Of a stretch of DNA of 64,000 bases, positions 53,731 through 63,800 are shown piece by piece. This DNA comes from Verrucomicrobiales bacterium (GTDB lineage: Bacteria; Verrucomicrobiota; Verrucomicrobiia; Verrucomicrobiales; DEV007). The stretch spans positions 620,001-684,000 of the forward strand of contig PAAG01000059.1 in NCBI GenBank assembly GCA_002698785.1, read 5' to 3'. Position 1 is the stretch's first letter. Every line of letters begins with the position of its first letter. The position numbers and the translations under genes are program-made. The notes under the pieces are model-generated. The model was not told the DNA's origin. It searched no databases and saw nothing but the letters and a program-made list of their open reading frames with translations.

Positions 53731-54596
53731 GTGGGATAAAAATAGATCTGGTACGCTGTATCCTTCTGGGCTGTGCTTTGTTCTCATCTTCTGCTGCACA
53801 GGATGCCCCCCTTCAGAAACAAGGTGCATCTCTCCATGAATTGGTAGCCACAGGAAGAGCCAGATTCGAAGCATCCAGTGAAATCGAACTTCGCAGAATG
53901 AAAGCAGCGTTCGAGGAGCGCGAAAAGAAGCGAAGGTTCGAGCAGAGTATCGACGAGTATCAAACCAACCTTATATTGGAATTTGGCAGAGCCATTGACG
54001 CATCGATTCGCAAACACACTGTCTCAATAACTTCAGATACTGGCGATCTCTGTTCCGGTCTCCTTACAGAGGCAGGTCTCATCGTTCCGCTACATAAGAT
54101 ACTGCTTGCCGATTCGCCCAAATCCCTGAAAGCAGGTGACAGGAAATTCCAAGAGGACAAATCGAAACAGCTTTTTCCGTCGGCCAATTTCATCCTCTTT
54201 CCCAGTCTTCCCTCCGACCTATCGATCCAGGAACTCGGTTCGGTCACCGTCCCTAATCCGGGAGCATTCGTCTGCACTTGGCTACCTGATGGCAGGATCG
54301 TCACCGGAACAGTTTCAGCAAAGCAGGTCGTTTCTCCCGAACAGGAGCCTACTTCTGTCAGATCCGGTCGTGTAGCCTATTGGAAGAAAGTTGGATTCAC
54401 TCCTTCTCCATTGGTTACAGAGTTAACCAATGGATTCGAATGCGATATCTCAGTGGATGAAAAAGACCTGGGTAGCCCGGTCTTTGGCCTAGATGGAAAT
54501 CTAGTGGGTATCACGTCGGCTCGTCTCGATACTCATCGGACTGTTGTGATTCCTATTCGCGAATTGCAACGGGCCTCTGAACTTGCAGAAAAATAG
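53727..54596 (+). CDS. Secreted trypsin-like pseudoprotease
   Basis: 289 residues, signal peptide (MSGIKIDLVRCILLGCALFSS region), then a charged helical segment (ELRRMKAAFEEREKKRRF, about 52-72, possibly coiled-coil) and a chymotrypsin-like domain. Aligning to the preceding gene, His is kept (His123 in IVPLHKIL), but the catalytic Asp is lost (PSANFILF) and the nucleophile Ser is Leu248 (EKDLGSPVF instead of GDSGGG). It is therefore probably inactive as a protease and may act as a partner or substrate binder. Coupled to the active gene by an ATGA overlap and convergent with the TPR glycosyltransferase (about 11 bases). Confidence 0.78.
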   Translation: MSGIKIDLVRCILLGCALFSSSAAQDAPLQKQGASLHELVATGRARFEASSEIELRRMKAAFEEREKKRRFEQSIDEYQTNLILEFGRAIDASIRKHTVSITSDTGDLCSGLLTEAGLIVPLHKILLADSPKSLKAGDRKFQEDKSKQLFPSANFILFPSLPSDLSIQELGSVTVPNPGAFVCTWLPDGRIVTGTVSAKQVVSPEQEPTSVRSGRVAYWKKVGFTPSPLVTELTNGFECDISVDEKDLGSPVFGLDGNLVGITSARLDTHRTVVIPIRELQRASELAEK

Positions 54597-54607
54597 AGTT
54601 GCTGAGG

Positions 54608-55858
54608 TCAGACCGATTTCGCCATTCGGTTGGTCTTCGCAGACAACTCTTGATTGACTCGGTTGATCACAGAGGACCAGTCTCCTTCTTTCTTCTGACG
54701 AAACAGTCTCAAATCAGGATACCATGGCGTGTTCGCCGACTCCCTTCCCCATCTCCAGTCCGCATAACGAGGAAGAAACACCCACCCTTCTTTCCCGAGG
54801 CTCCCGACCAGATGGGGAACAGATGTATCTGTCGTGATGACGAGATCAAGTGAGTCAACCGCCGTCGCTGTAGCATCAAAATCTACCAGCAAAGGAGCCA
54901 AGTTCCGAGGTCGAATTGATTCGTCCAGTGAAGAAAGCTCTCCACTTGGCTGCCCCACTTGAAGACTAACCATGGCAATATCCTCCCGTGACAGAAGCGG
55001 TTCCCACTTCTCCAGCTTACATGATCGAATGCCATTCAGAGAATTGGAGGGATTTCCTGACCAAACAATACCTACCTGAAGCTTCCCGGGATTTCTCTCC
55101 CGATTCGATTCAATCCAGTCTTTAACTTGAAGATCAACCAGATAGTCCGGCCTCACTGGGGGAGGAACAGATTCTTCCGTGACCTGAAAGATTCCCGGAA
55201 GGCTAAAAATCTCACACCATTTGTAGAAAGGAGGCACTGCCTCTCCCCGTTCGATAACATCAATATTGGAAGGCAGATTTCGGGTCAGGCCTTTCAACGG
55301 ACGCTGAATCTCAAGAACAACATGAGCAACACGCTCTGCCACTTTTGAAAGAAATCGGAAACACTGGATCTCATCCCCCAGCCCCTGATTGCCATAAACA
55401 TACAACGTTTTCCCCTTTCCAAGGCGCTCTCCCTTCCATTTCCTCTCCGGCAATTCCAGCAGCTGTTGCCTAAAGTCGACAACCTCCAAACGAGCCTCAT
55501 AACCAGGCCAAGCTTTTTCGTACTCCCCCAGAGACAACAAGGCAAGTGAGCGATTCAGAACAGAAGAAACACGACCAGGGTGAAGGCTCAACGCCTTATC
55601 GTAGCATTGGATGGACGCATCATATCCACCAAGACTCCGCAGGCAATTCCCGAGATTGTTGTATATCGCCGGGTCATTTTTTCTCTCCTTCAAAGCTTTC
55701 ACATAGCACGAAGCAGCGGCCCGATATTTTCCAGCCTGTTGCAAAGCATAACCTCTCGTGAAAAGCACATCGGTGGAATCTTCCGGTCTGGTCGCTGGGT
55801 GAACAATTTTCCCTCTGCTAGTCGTAGCGGATATCGAGAGATGGTTTTTCGCTGGCAT
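54608..55858 (-). CDS. TPR-containing glycosyltransferase
   Basis: 416 residues. Three TPR repeats (about 30-130; YALQQAGKYRAAASCYVKAL, NLGNCLRSLGGYDASIQCYD, ALLSLGEYEKAWPGYEARL) are followed by a GT-B/GT9-like catalytic domain (about 190-400): VGIVWSGNPSNSLNGIRSC and LVITTDTSVPHLVGSLGKEG with WVFLPRYADWRWG. TPR-glycosyltransferases of this type in Planctomycetota and cyanobacteria modify proteins or polysaccharides; the sugar and acceptor are unknown. No signal peptide, so cytosolic. It lies 11 bases after the TPR/sulfotransferase fusion, forming an operon behind the adhesin. Confidence 0.87.
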   Translation of the reverse strand: MPAKNHLSISATTSRGKIVHPATRPEDSTDVLFTRGYALQQAGKYRAAASCYVKALKERKNDPAIYNNLGNCLRSLGGYDASIQCYDKALSLHPGRVSSVLNRSLALLSLGEYEKAWPGYEARLEVVDFRQQLLELPERKWKGERLGKGKTLYVYGNQGLGDEIQCFRFLSKVAERVAHVVLEIQRPLKGLTRNLPSNIDVIERGEAVPPFYKWCEIFSLPGIFQVTEESVPPPVRPDYLVDLQVKDWIESNRERNPGKLQVGIVWSGNPSNSLNGIRSCKLEKWEPLLSREDIAMVSLQVGQPSGELSSLDESIRPRNLAPLLVDFDATATAVDSLDLVITTDTSVPHLVGSLGKEGWVFLPRYADWRWGRESANTPWYPDLRLFRQKKEGDWSSVINRVNQELSAKTNRMAKSV

Positions 55859-55869
55859 AGAGAGTTTTG

Positions 55870-57657
55870 CTAGTTAGAAATGGAATACTTGAGCTTCCTC
55901 ATGTTCACCATTGTCGCCTCTTCGATGACTTTCTTCATTTCAGAAGGAAGGGGCTTCCCGGTATCTACCGGCTCCAAGTGTACGCGAGTGGAATCCTGGG
56001 GCTTCAAAGCCAGGAATTGAATAATACGATTCAGCGCCTTTGCAGCCTTCGCCGGAGTGAGGTCCTCATACCGAATAATATCGACCGACCCCGGTTGGTC
56101 CCTGTGAATGCTGGATAGCCTGTCCACATGCTCATTCCAGTTCAGTGCCACTTCTTTGCATTCTTCAGACTTCGACAATCTTCGATCACTCGCCGTGTCT
56201 CGCGGGTCTCTGATGACGCCAAGAATTTTCACTCCTCTACGTTCTGCAAGCCGCTCCAACGAATCCATCGACTCTCTGAAATCAGCAATCGCCACACAAT
56301 GAATCGACTGAGATTCCGCCTCCTGCGCAAGCACATGCAGAGAGGACTCCATCAACGCAGTTGAAGCTTCTTCCCCTGATCGCTCAGCTCGGCCAAGGTA
56401 GGCCTGCAAAACATTGGCGAGTTCTTCTGCACTATCGCGTATCGCTTCCGTATTCTGATCACTGACAAAAACCAGCCCTGTGGCTTTGGCCAAAGCATTT
56501 CCCACCAATTCAACAGCTCGAACGTCGATTCCCGATAGAACAACTATTTTCGCTCCTGGAATACCATCATCATCCGGAATCAACGTTGGCACATCGGGCC
56601 TCACGGCCGCTTCGTTTTGTCCAACGTGACTTCGTGGGGGCAATCCACCCAAGCTGGGAAAAGGCACACTCCCCAGTGCCCCGGTGAAAACACTGTCATG
56701 AACAAGCACGCTTTGCTTTACCGTTGGCCAGAAGCACTCTCTCAGGAACAACTGATCATATGTCCGTGTCGGAGCCGTGTCAGGATGAAAAGATTGCCGT
56801 ATTACATCGAGATCAGGAAACACACCGGTGGTCCCTCCCCACATCCCGGCAAGGAGAAGTTCTGAGTGTGAGTAGAAATCACGCATTGCGTGAAACCATT
56901 TTCCAGAAGCCAGCCATTCATCAGTAGCCACTCTCTCTTTTACGTTCACCACCGAATCACAATCGCGAATCAGAAAACGAGCAACTCCCGGGTCAGAAAT
57001 TACTTCAAACCGCCACAACAAACCATCGAAGAACGTGGCAGGACGATCTCGTCGTTTAATCTGCGAGCCCAGACGCTTGAGCTGATCTACAACTTTGAGA
57101 GGAACCGAGTCATCAACATAAAAACGGCAGGTCCATGCTGGATAAATATCGATTGCTGCGGCTGCATTCCTCAAAGCCCCTTTTAGATATCGCGGATTCT
57201 CTCCCCACAGGGAAAAGGAAATGACATTTCTAGAGCAGTCTTCCGTGGAAAACGCCGGAGGCAACTCGTCTGGTAATTCCCAGATTTCTCCCTTGGAACA
57301 GGCCACTTCATCTTTTCTTTCCAGCGATTTACGGCCATAGAAAATAGCCCGATCCGCATTCCCCAGAATTGCATAACTATGAGCGAGAGCATCGCAGACA
57401 TTCGCTCTAGAAGGGTCAAGACTATAAACTCTCTCAAGACACTCCACCGCTTCTGGTAGTTTACCAATTAACCGGAGCATGACCCCACGGTTCTCTTCGA
57501 TCTCTATGTCATCGGGAAACTGCCCCGAAGCTTGGTCCAAAGTCGCCAGAGAGGATTTGTAATCTCCCGATGAATATTCATAGAGAGCCAAACGCTTAAA
57601 CGAATCTAGAACACCATTCTGCTGTTCAACGGCCCGCTTTAGCGCCTGTTTCTGCAA
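55870..57657 (-). CDS. TPR protein with GT-A-like and sulfotransferase-like domains
   Basis: At least 595 residues. TPR repeats (about 1-130; LDSFKRLALYEYSSGDYKSS, AHSYAILGNADRAIFYGRKS) are followed by a GT-A-like domain (about 165-340) with a DxD motif in ARFLIRDCDSVVNV and GTTGVFPDLDVI. The C-terminal 240 residues resemble sulfotransferases: ILGVIRDPRDTASDRRL (3'-phosphosulfate loop) and SVDIIRYEDLTPAKAAKAL; the 5' loop is degenerate (LSGIDVRAV). TPR coding continues upstream of the TTG at 57657 for up to about 28 codons (NHFRLADEAFRRGDFTRAIK) to an in-frame TAA at 57742-57744, with no ATG/GTG/TTG between, so the true start is unclear (CTG 57705 or ATC 57741). Modification of the neighbouring adhesin is inferred. 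Confidence 0.72.
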   Translation of the reverse strand: MQKQALKRAVEQQNGVLDSFKRLALYEYSSGDYKSSLATLDQASGQFPDDIEIEENRGVMLRLIGKLPEAVECLERVYSLDPSRANVCDALAHSYAILGNADRAIFYGRKSLERKDEVACSKGEIWELPDELPPAFSTEDCSRNVISFSLWGENPRYLKGALRNAAAAIDIYPAWTCRFYVDDSVPLKVVDQLKRLGSQIKRRDRPATFFDGLLWRFEVISDPGVARFLIRDCDSVVNVKERVATDEWLASGKWFHAMRDFYSHSELLLAGMWGGTTGVFPDLDVIRQSFHPDTAPTRTYDQLFLRECFWPTVKQSVLVHDSVFTGALGSVPFPSLGGLPPRSHVGQNEAAVRPDVPTLIPDDDGIPGAKIVVLSGIDVRAVELVGNALAKATGLVFVSDQNTEAIRDSAEELANVLQAYLGRAERSGEEASTALMESSLHVLAQEAESQSIHCVAIADFRESMDSLERLAERRGVKILGVIRDPRDTASDRRLSKSEECKEVALNWNEHVDRLSSIHRDQPGSVDIIRYEDLTPAKAAKALNRIIQFLALKPQDSTRVHLEPVDTGKPLPSEMKKVIEEATMVNMRKLKYSISN

Positions 57658-57741
57658 TTTTATGGCACGCGTGAAGTCTCCGCGCCGAAACGCTTCGTCT
57701 GCCAGACGGAAGTGGTTGGTCGATGTAGCGCGGGCAGTGAT

Positions 57742-57807
57742 TTAATAATTTATCGAAATTATTCTAAAAATCATTAAATATTAGAACATTTTTACAAGTT
57801 TTCTTCT
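57742..57807. other. AT-rich gap before the TPR operon with an inverted repeat
   Basis: A 66-base AT-rich stretch between the adhesin stop (57808) and the TPR fusion. TTCTAA (57762-57767) and TTAGAA (57781-57786) form an inverted repeat around 13 bases. A short ATG-initiated frame (from 57774, MIFRIISINY) runs into the in-frame TAA just before the TPR coding. It may hold a promoter or a weak terminator; nothing stronger is seen. Confidence 0.45.
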
Positions 57808-60800
57808 TTATGACATCGCAGCACCCGCCGACGCAGCATCGTCCTCAGCCGAAGTTTCCGGCATTGCTCCTGCGTCTCCATGGATCTGCTCATGAGAAAC
57901 ATCAGCAGGCGCAGCAGGTGCCAAGAGGTCCTCAGTCGGTGCGTCATCACCTGATTGAGACTCGTCGAGCGAGATCACATTTCCGCTTTCGTCGATGACT
58001 TCGAGCGGCTGCTCTGTCTCTTCGATCTCGATGTAATCAAATTCGGCATCAGCGAGAATACCGGTGGTGCCGTCAGAATACATCACCTGGGCCTCTCCGT
58101 GCACGTTCACGTCACCATCAGCAGCACTGTAGGGGCTGTTATCCGAAATCAGCGCCAATCCGTCGATCCCCAAGTCGGCGAGCGTATGAAGTTCACCTTC
58201 TCCAACCGCACCGTCTCCATCCTGATCCTGCCATACAAGAAAACTGTCGTATTCCTCGTCATTAGCATCGAGCATATTGTCCCCGTTGGAATCAAATGTT
58301 CGCAATCCGTCGAGGTCAGTTGCATTCGGGTCGTCGCTGTAGCGAGACAGTGCAATCTCATCGATCCCGTCGACAACTCCGTTGTCATTCGAGTCGAAAA
58401 CCAGAACCCCATCGTCTTCATCTGCCCAGGCAACCTGTTCAGCTTCGCCGTCGTTGTCGACATCAAAGGCGATACCTTCTTCTATGCCATCGAACTCAGC
58501 TCCGTCGCCGTCCATATCGATAACGATCGGTGTGACTGAATTGTTGAGTTCGATATTCAAAGTCGTAGAGGCGGAATCACCGTCCTGGTCCGTTACCGTA
58601 ACAGGAAAGCTCAAATCGACTGGCATATCATTCTCAATGCCATCTACGAAAATCGAACTGATACGCAGAGGTTTCGTATTTGCGTTCAACGGTTCGATTT
58701 CCACTTTCCCCAATTGCTGCCCCATCCACTCAACCGTGAAAGTTCCACTCGAACTTGGAGCCGCAAAAGTCCCTGATCCGAGAACGGTTACGTCATCAGC
58801 AGCATATGCCACCCAAGTCACAGAGGTGTTGCTACCACCTCCATTGAAGTTGTAGCCGATCACCACAGCATTCCCGGATTTCTCGACATCGATTGCCAGC
58901 GCCCCTTCTCCGTGGTTGATCAGGTTGTTCCCAATCCCCATATACGAAGCGTTGGAGTTCACTTTTGCGCCAGCCTGTGTTCCATATGCAGTGAAAATCA
59001 CCGTTTCTCCAGCAGGAACTGGGTCCCCGGGAGCGAGTAGGCTAGGTGCATCCGTAAATCGATAATTCGGCTGCGGACCTGAGGCACTCAGTAAACTGAA
59101 GTCAATGACGGCACTCTCAAAATTATCAATTGGTTGAGACATCGAAATCTCATAAGTGTTCGCTACCGGGTCAACGTCCAGAGAAAAGACCAAGGTCTGC
59201 GCCGTGTTAGAAGGATCATATCCGGTAGGACTTCCACTGGTGTCCGTGTATGCAATCAAGACGGACGTATCAGTCGGATCCACGTAGTAATAGACTGTCT
59301 CCCCTCCTGATGTCTCTGCCGTAGGGGCGAATGTCGTGTTTGTCCCATCCCATCCTGCGATCGAATCTGTCAAAGAAGCTGAATCACTATCGGCACCCGT
59401 TACCCCCAGGGTCCCCCTGTAAACAGCCGGAGCAGAATTGGAGACCGAACCAGGAGAAGGCGTCCCTAACACCACATTATCATCAACGATATTGAAAGTC
59501 AGATTGACAGGTGCCGACGAATCGAGCCCATCAAACACTGTGATCGAAAACTCTTCTTTCTCGCTATCGACATAAGTAGAATCGTCAGAATCGTGAACAG
59601 CGTCGTTGAGCAACTGGTAGGTCCAGCTGCCGTCACCATAAAAAGTGATCTGGCCATTGCCGTCCTCACCCATTACCGAGCCGAGAACTGTACCAGAATT
59701 CCCGTCAATCACACCGATGTCGACGCCATCGACACGAACTGTGAGGGCGTCTCCATCGGTATCATTTAGAGCAAGAGCTCCAGAGACACTGGTTGTAGTA
59801 GGGCCTGTCCCGGTTCCGCTGGCAAGCCCAGCCTCGTAAACAGTGCCAGAAGTAGGCGTGCTAGTGACAGTAGGGGCCGCATTAGGATCGTCCGCCCCAG
59901 TAACAGTGACAGTCACCAATTCATTCTCCACCTCGCCACGTGAGTTCGTCACCGTGTAGATGAAGGTAACAATTTCAGTCTCGCCATCATTGAGGGAATC
60001 AAAATCACTTCCGGGATCGAAAGTAACCAGCGCGCCATCAGTTGAAACACTACCCTTAGGAGGCTGTGTGAGAGCTGAAATGGAAAGTGGTCCATCGCCT
60101 GCATCTGGATCGGAGTCATTCGCCAGAACATCGATAATTACAGGATTCCACTCACTTGTCGAAGCGGAATCGGGAGCAGCTGTGATCGGATCGTCAACAC
60201 CATGGACGGTAACCGTGACCACCTCGGTATCACCAGTATTCGTGGTGTACGAGAACGTAGTTGTCGCAGTTTCTCCGGTTGAGAGGTACTGAAAATCGTC
60301 CCCCGGTTGAAACGTTACCGTTCCATCTCCGTTATTTGTTACAGTTCCTTGCCCAATCGGAGGCTGTGAAACTCCAGTAATCGATGCCGGATCATCACTG
60401 TCGTTGTTCAAGAGGTTCAGAGTAGCCCCACCCGTCGAAGGATCGTTGTCATCCTCCATCACAACGAGACTGTCGGAATATGCTGCATCGCCCGTCTGGC
60501 CCGGCAATGAACCAACCGTGGAACCTGCTGCCGTGCCGATAAAGATCAACGAAGTAGCAGTGTTGCTGACCACATCGTCCACATCCGTAAGCGAGACCGA
60601 TATCTCACGCGGGTCGGTGATTCCAGCCCCCGAGCCATCGTTTTCGAATGAAATCGCTTTGATTGCATCTTCGTAATCTGTCTGACTGGCATTTCCTGTC
60701 AGCGAAATGACGAGATAGCCACCTACCATCTGTACCGTACTGGAAATTCCAGCGGGCAAAGTCCCAATGATAAACTGGTCACCTGCGACTGGATTTTTCA

Positions 60801-63800
60801 AAATGATCTCAGCAGATGCGATCGTGTTCCCATCCAAGTCTGCGATTCTAGTATCACTATCAGAGATGGATACCGCTGACCCACTTGGATCGTAGACACG
60901 CACCGCATCGTTCGTTGTCGTGGCACCTGTCGAGCCATCAGCATCAAGGAAAATGAATGGTTGTGCAGACGGAAGAGCAGTGAGCAATGATCCCGTGGCA
61001 TCATTGGAGTTCGTAGCTGGAGCATCCCCTACACGAATCAGTTCCCCAGTAGAGGTATCCAAACGGTAGAGCCCGTAGCCACTGTTTGACGTCACCTGGA
61101 TATTCCCCTCGCCATCCGAGAACATCGACCCCCATGTGCCCCCTGCAGGACTTCCATTGATCTGCAGCCCTCCGTGAGAATAGGTAGTCAGGGTTCCACT
61201 GGTAGGATCGAGAGAGTAGGCTTCCGTTCCGTTGATCGACCAGATAAGGCCGGTATTCGGGTCGACACCAAAGTCTGCCCCTGGCAAAATTCCTATCGGA
61301 GTTACACTAAGAGTATCGAGATCAATCGCGTACGCCGTATTTCCGTTCGAATCTGAAGGCCCATTCACGTAATACACATTCAGGTCAGAGTTAATCCCCC
61401 CCGCATAACTGGGAATCGTCTCGCCCTCATCGTTTGTGAACTGGCCGAGATTCCCAACGATTTGTCCTGTAAACGGATTAATCTGGATGATATCGCCCGC
61501 ATTCACACCCAAGCCTGCATCTCCAGCCTGAGCATTCGCATAGATCAATCCATCATTTGCATTGTAAGCGATCGAATTGAACCGGAACGGAAGAGGATCC
61601 CCAATCGGAACATAGCTGATCGATTCGTCAACCGGATCGAGTTGGATTTCATACAGCTGATCGTAAAGGACTTGATAGGCGCCAGCGACCACAACGTCGT
61701 TGTCGACGCCGTCGATCACTACCGTAACATCCTCAGTAGAAGACCCGCCATCTTCATCCGTTACAGTGTAAGAGAAACTGATCGTTGCGGTCTCCCCGTA
61801 TTCCAGATTCGCATAAACCCCGTTCGGATTGAAATAAACCCGGCCATCTTCCATCAGCGTCACCAAAGCGCCACTGCTTAGAGCAAGGGGGACATTCGCT
61901 TGGAGAGCTACGCCATTAATCTCCGTAACCGTCAACTGGGAGCCCTCAATATCCTGATCGTTCTGCACGACATTGATGGCCCGTCCGGTCCCCTCTATCG
62001 TGTGGAGCGTGTCAGCGTGGGTATCGGGCGCATCGTTCACACCGTTGACCGTGACTGTCACGACCTCGACATCCGTATCACCATCTTGGTTTGTCACCGT
62101 ATAGGAAAAAGTGACCGTCTCGCTCTCGCCGACTTTGAGATATTCAAAATCACTGCCGGGATCAAAGCTAACAGTTGTACCATCAGTAACTACAGAACCC
62201 TTGGCCGTGCTCGTAGTCGATGTCACGGAAAGAGGCCTATCGGAGTCATCCAACTCCTGATCGTTGGCCAAAACATTGATTACAATCGGAGTGTCCTCGT
62301 CTGTTGAGGCATTATCGGGCGAGGCCATCAGAGTATCGTTTACACCATTTACCGTGACCGTCACCGTCTCCGTATTCCCGGTATTGGTCGTGTAAGTGAA
62401 CGTGACGGTCGCACTCTCACCGGCATCAAGATAATCGAAGTCAGTCTCAGGATCGAACGTCACATTCGTCCCGTCGTGGGATACACTTCCCGATGCAGGT
62501 TGAGTCAGAGATGCAATCGAAAGAGTGTCATCCACATCCGAATCATTCCCGAGCACAGCAATCGCAACCGTAGCATTTTCTGTCGTCGTAGCATTGTCAG
62601 GCGCAGTGACCGAAGCATCGTCCACCCCATTTATCGTTACCGTAACGTTCTCAGTGCTACCCGTATTGGTAGTGTAAGTGAACGTAACGGTCGCGCTCTC
62701 GCCCGAATCGAGATAATCAAAATCAGTTCCAGGATCAAATGTCACATTCGTTCCGTCGTGACTTACGCTTCCAGAAGCGGGCTGTGTCACCGAAGCAATG
62801 GAAAGGACATCATCCACATCGCTATCATTTCCGAGGACAGGGATATCCACAGGAGTGTTCTCACCAGTAGTACCACTGTCTGGATTTGTGTTGGTCGGAT
62901 CGCTGACGCCAGTCACCGTCACCGTCACATTCTCGGTCTCTCCGGTATTGGTAGTGTAGGTGAAATTAACGATCTCGGTTTCACCAGTCGCAAGGTAATT
63001 GAAATCCGTCCCCGGATCGAAACGCAGATCGTCCCCAACTTGCGATACACTTCCCTGTCCTGCTGGAGGCTGTGTAAACGAAGCGACGGACAACGCCGTA
63101 TCAGGATCGGAATCATTCACCAACACCGATATATCGACCGTAGCATCCGCATCCGTTGCTGCAGCATCGGGATTCGCGACAGTTGCATCGTCGACACCTA
63201 CCACAGTGACCGTAACGTTCTCTGTGACGCCGGTGTTGGTTGTGTAAGTGAAAGACACCGTCGCACTCTCCCCAACAGCCAGATAGTCGAAATTATTTTC
63301 CGGATCGAAAGTAACTTTGGATCCATCGTGAGTGACACTTCCCGAGCCCGGTTGTGTGACCGAAGCAATCGAAAGCGTATCGTCGACATCGACGTCGTTC
63401 CCAAGGACCATGAGATCGACAGTCGCGTCTTCCGAGGTAGACGCAGAGTCAGGATTCGTCACGCTCGCATCGTCCACTCCATTGATCGTCACGGTGACAT
63501 TCTCCGTCTTTCCCGTATTCGTCGTGTAGGTGAAGGAAACCGTCGCACTTTCGCCTGCATTCAGAGAATCAAAATCAGTTCCGGGATCGAAAGTAACATT
63601 CGTCCCATCGTGAGTCACACTTCCCGAACCCGGCTGCGTCACGGACGCAATAGTAAGAGTATCATCGACATCGCTATCATTTCCGAGCACGGAGATATCT
63701 ACGGCAGCGTTCTCCGTTGTAGTAGCAGAGTCCGGAGCCGTTACAGTCGCGTCGTCCACACCATTGATCGTAACGGTGACATTTTCCGTCTCGCCCGTAT

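Noticed and set aside
57808-58540. RTX nonapeptide region at the adhesin C-terminus
   Set aside because: Loops match EF-hand/dockerin-like DxDxDG patterns, not the GGxGxDxUx RTX repeat.
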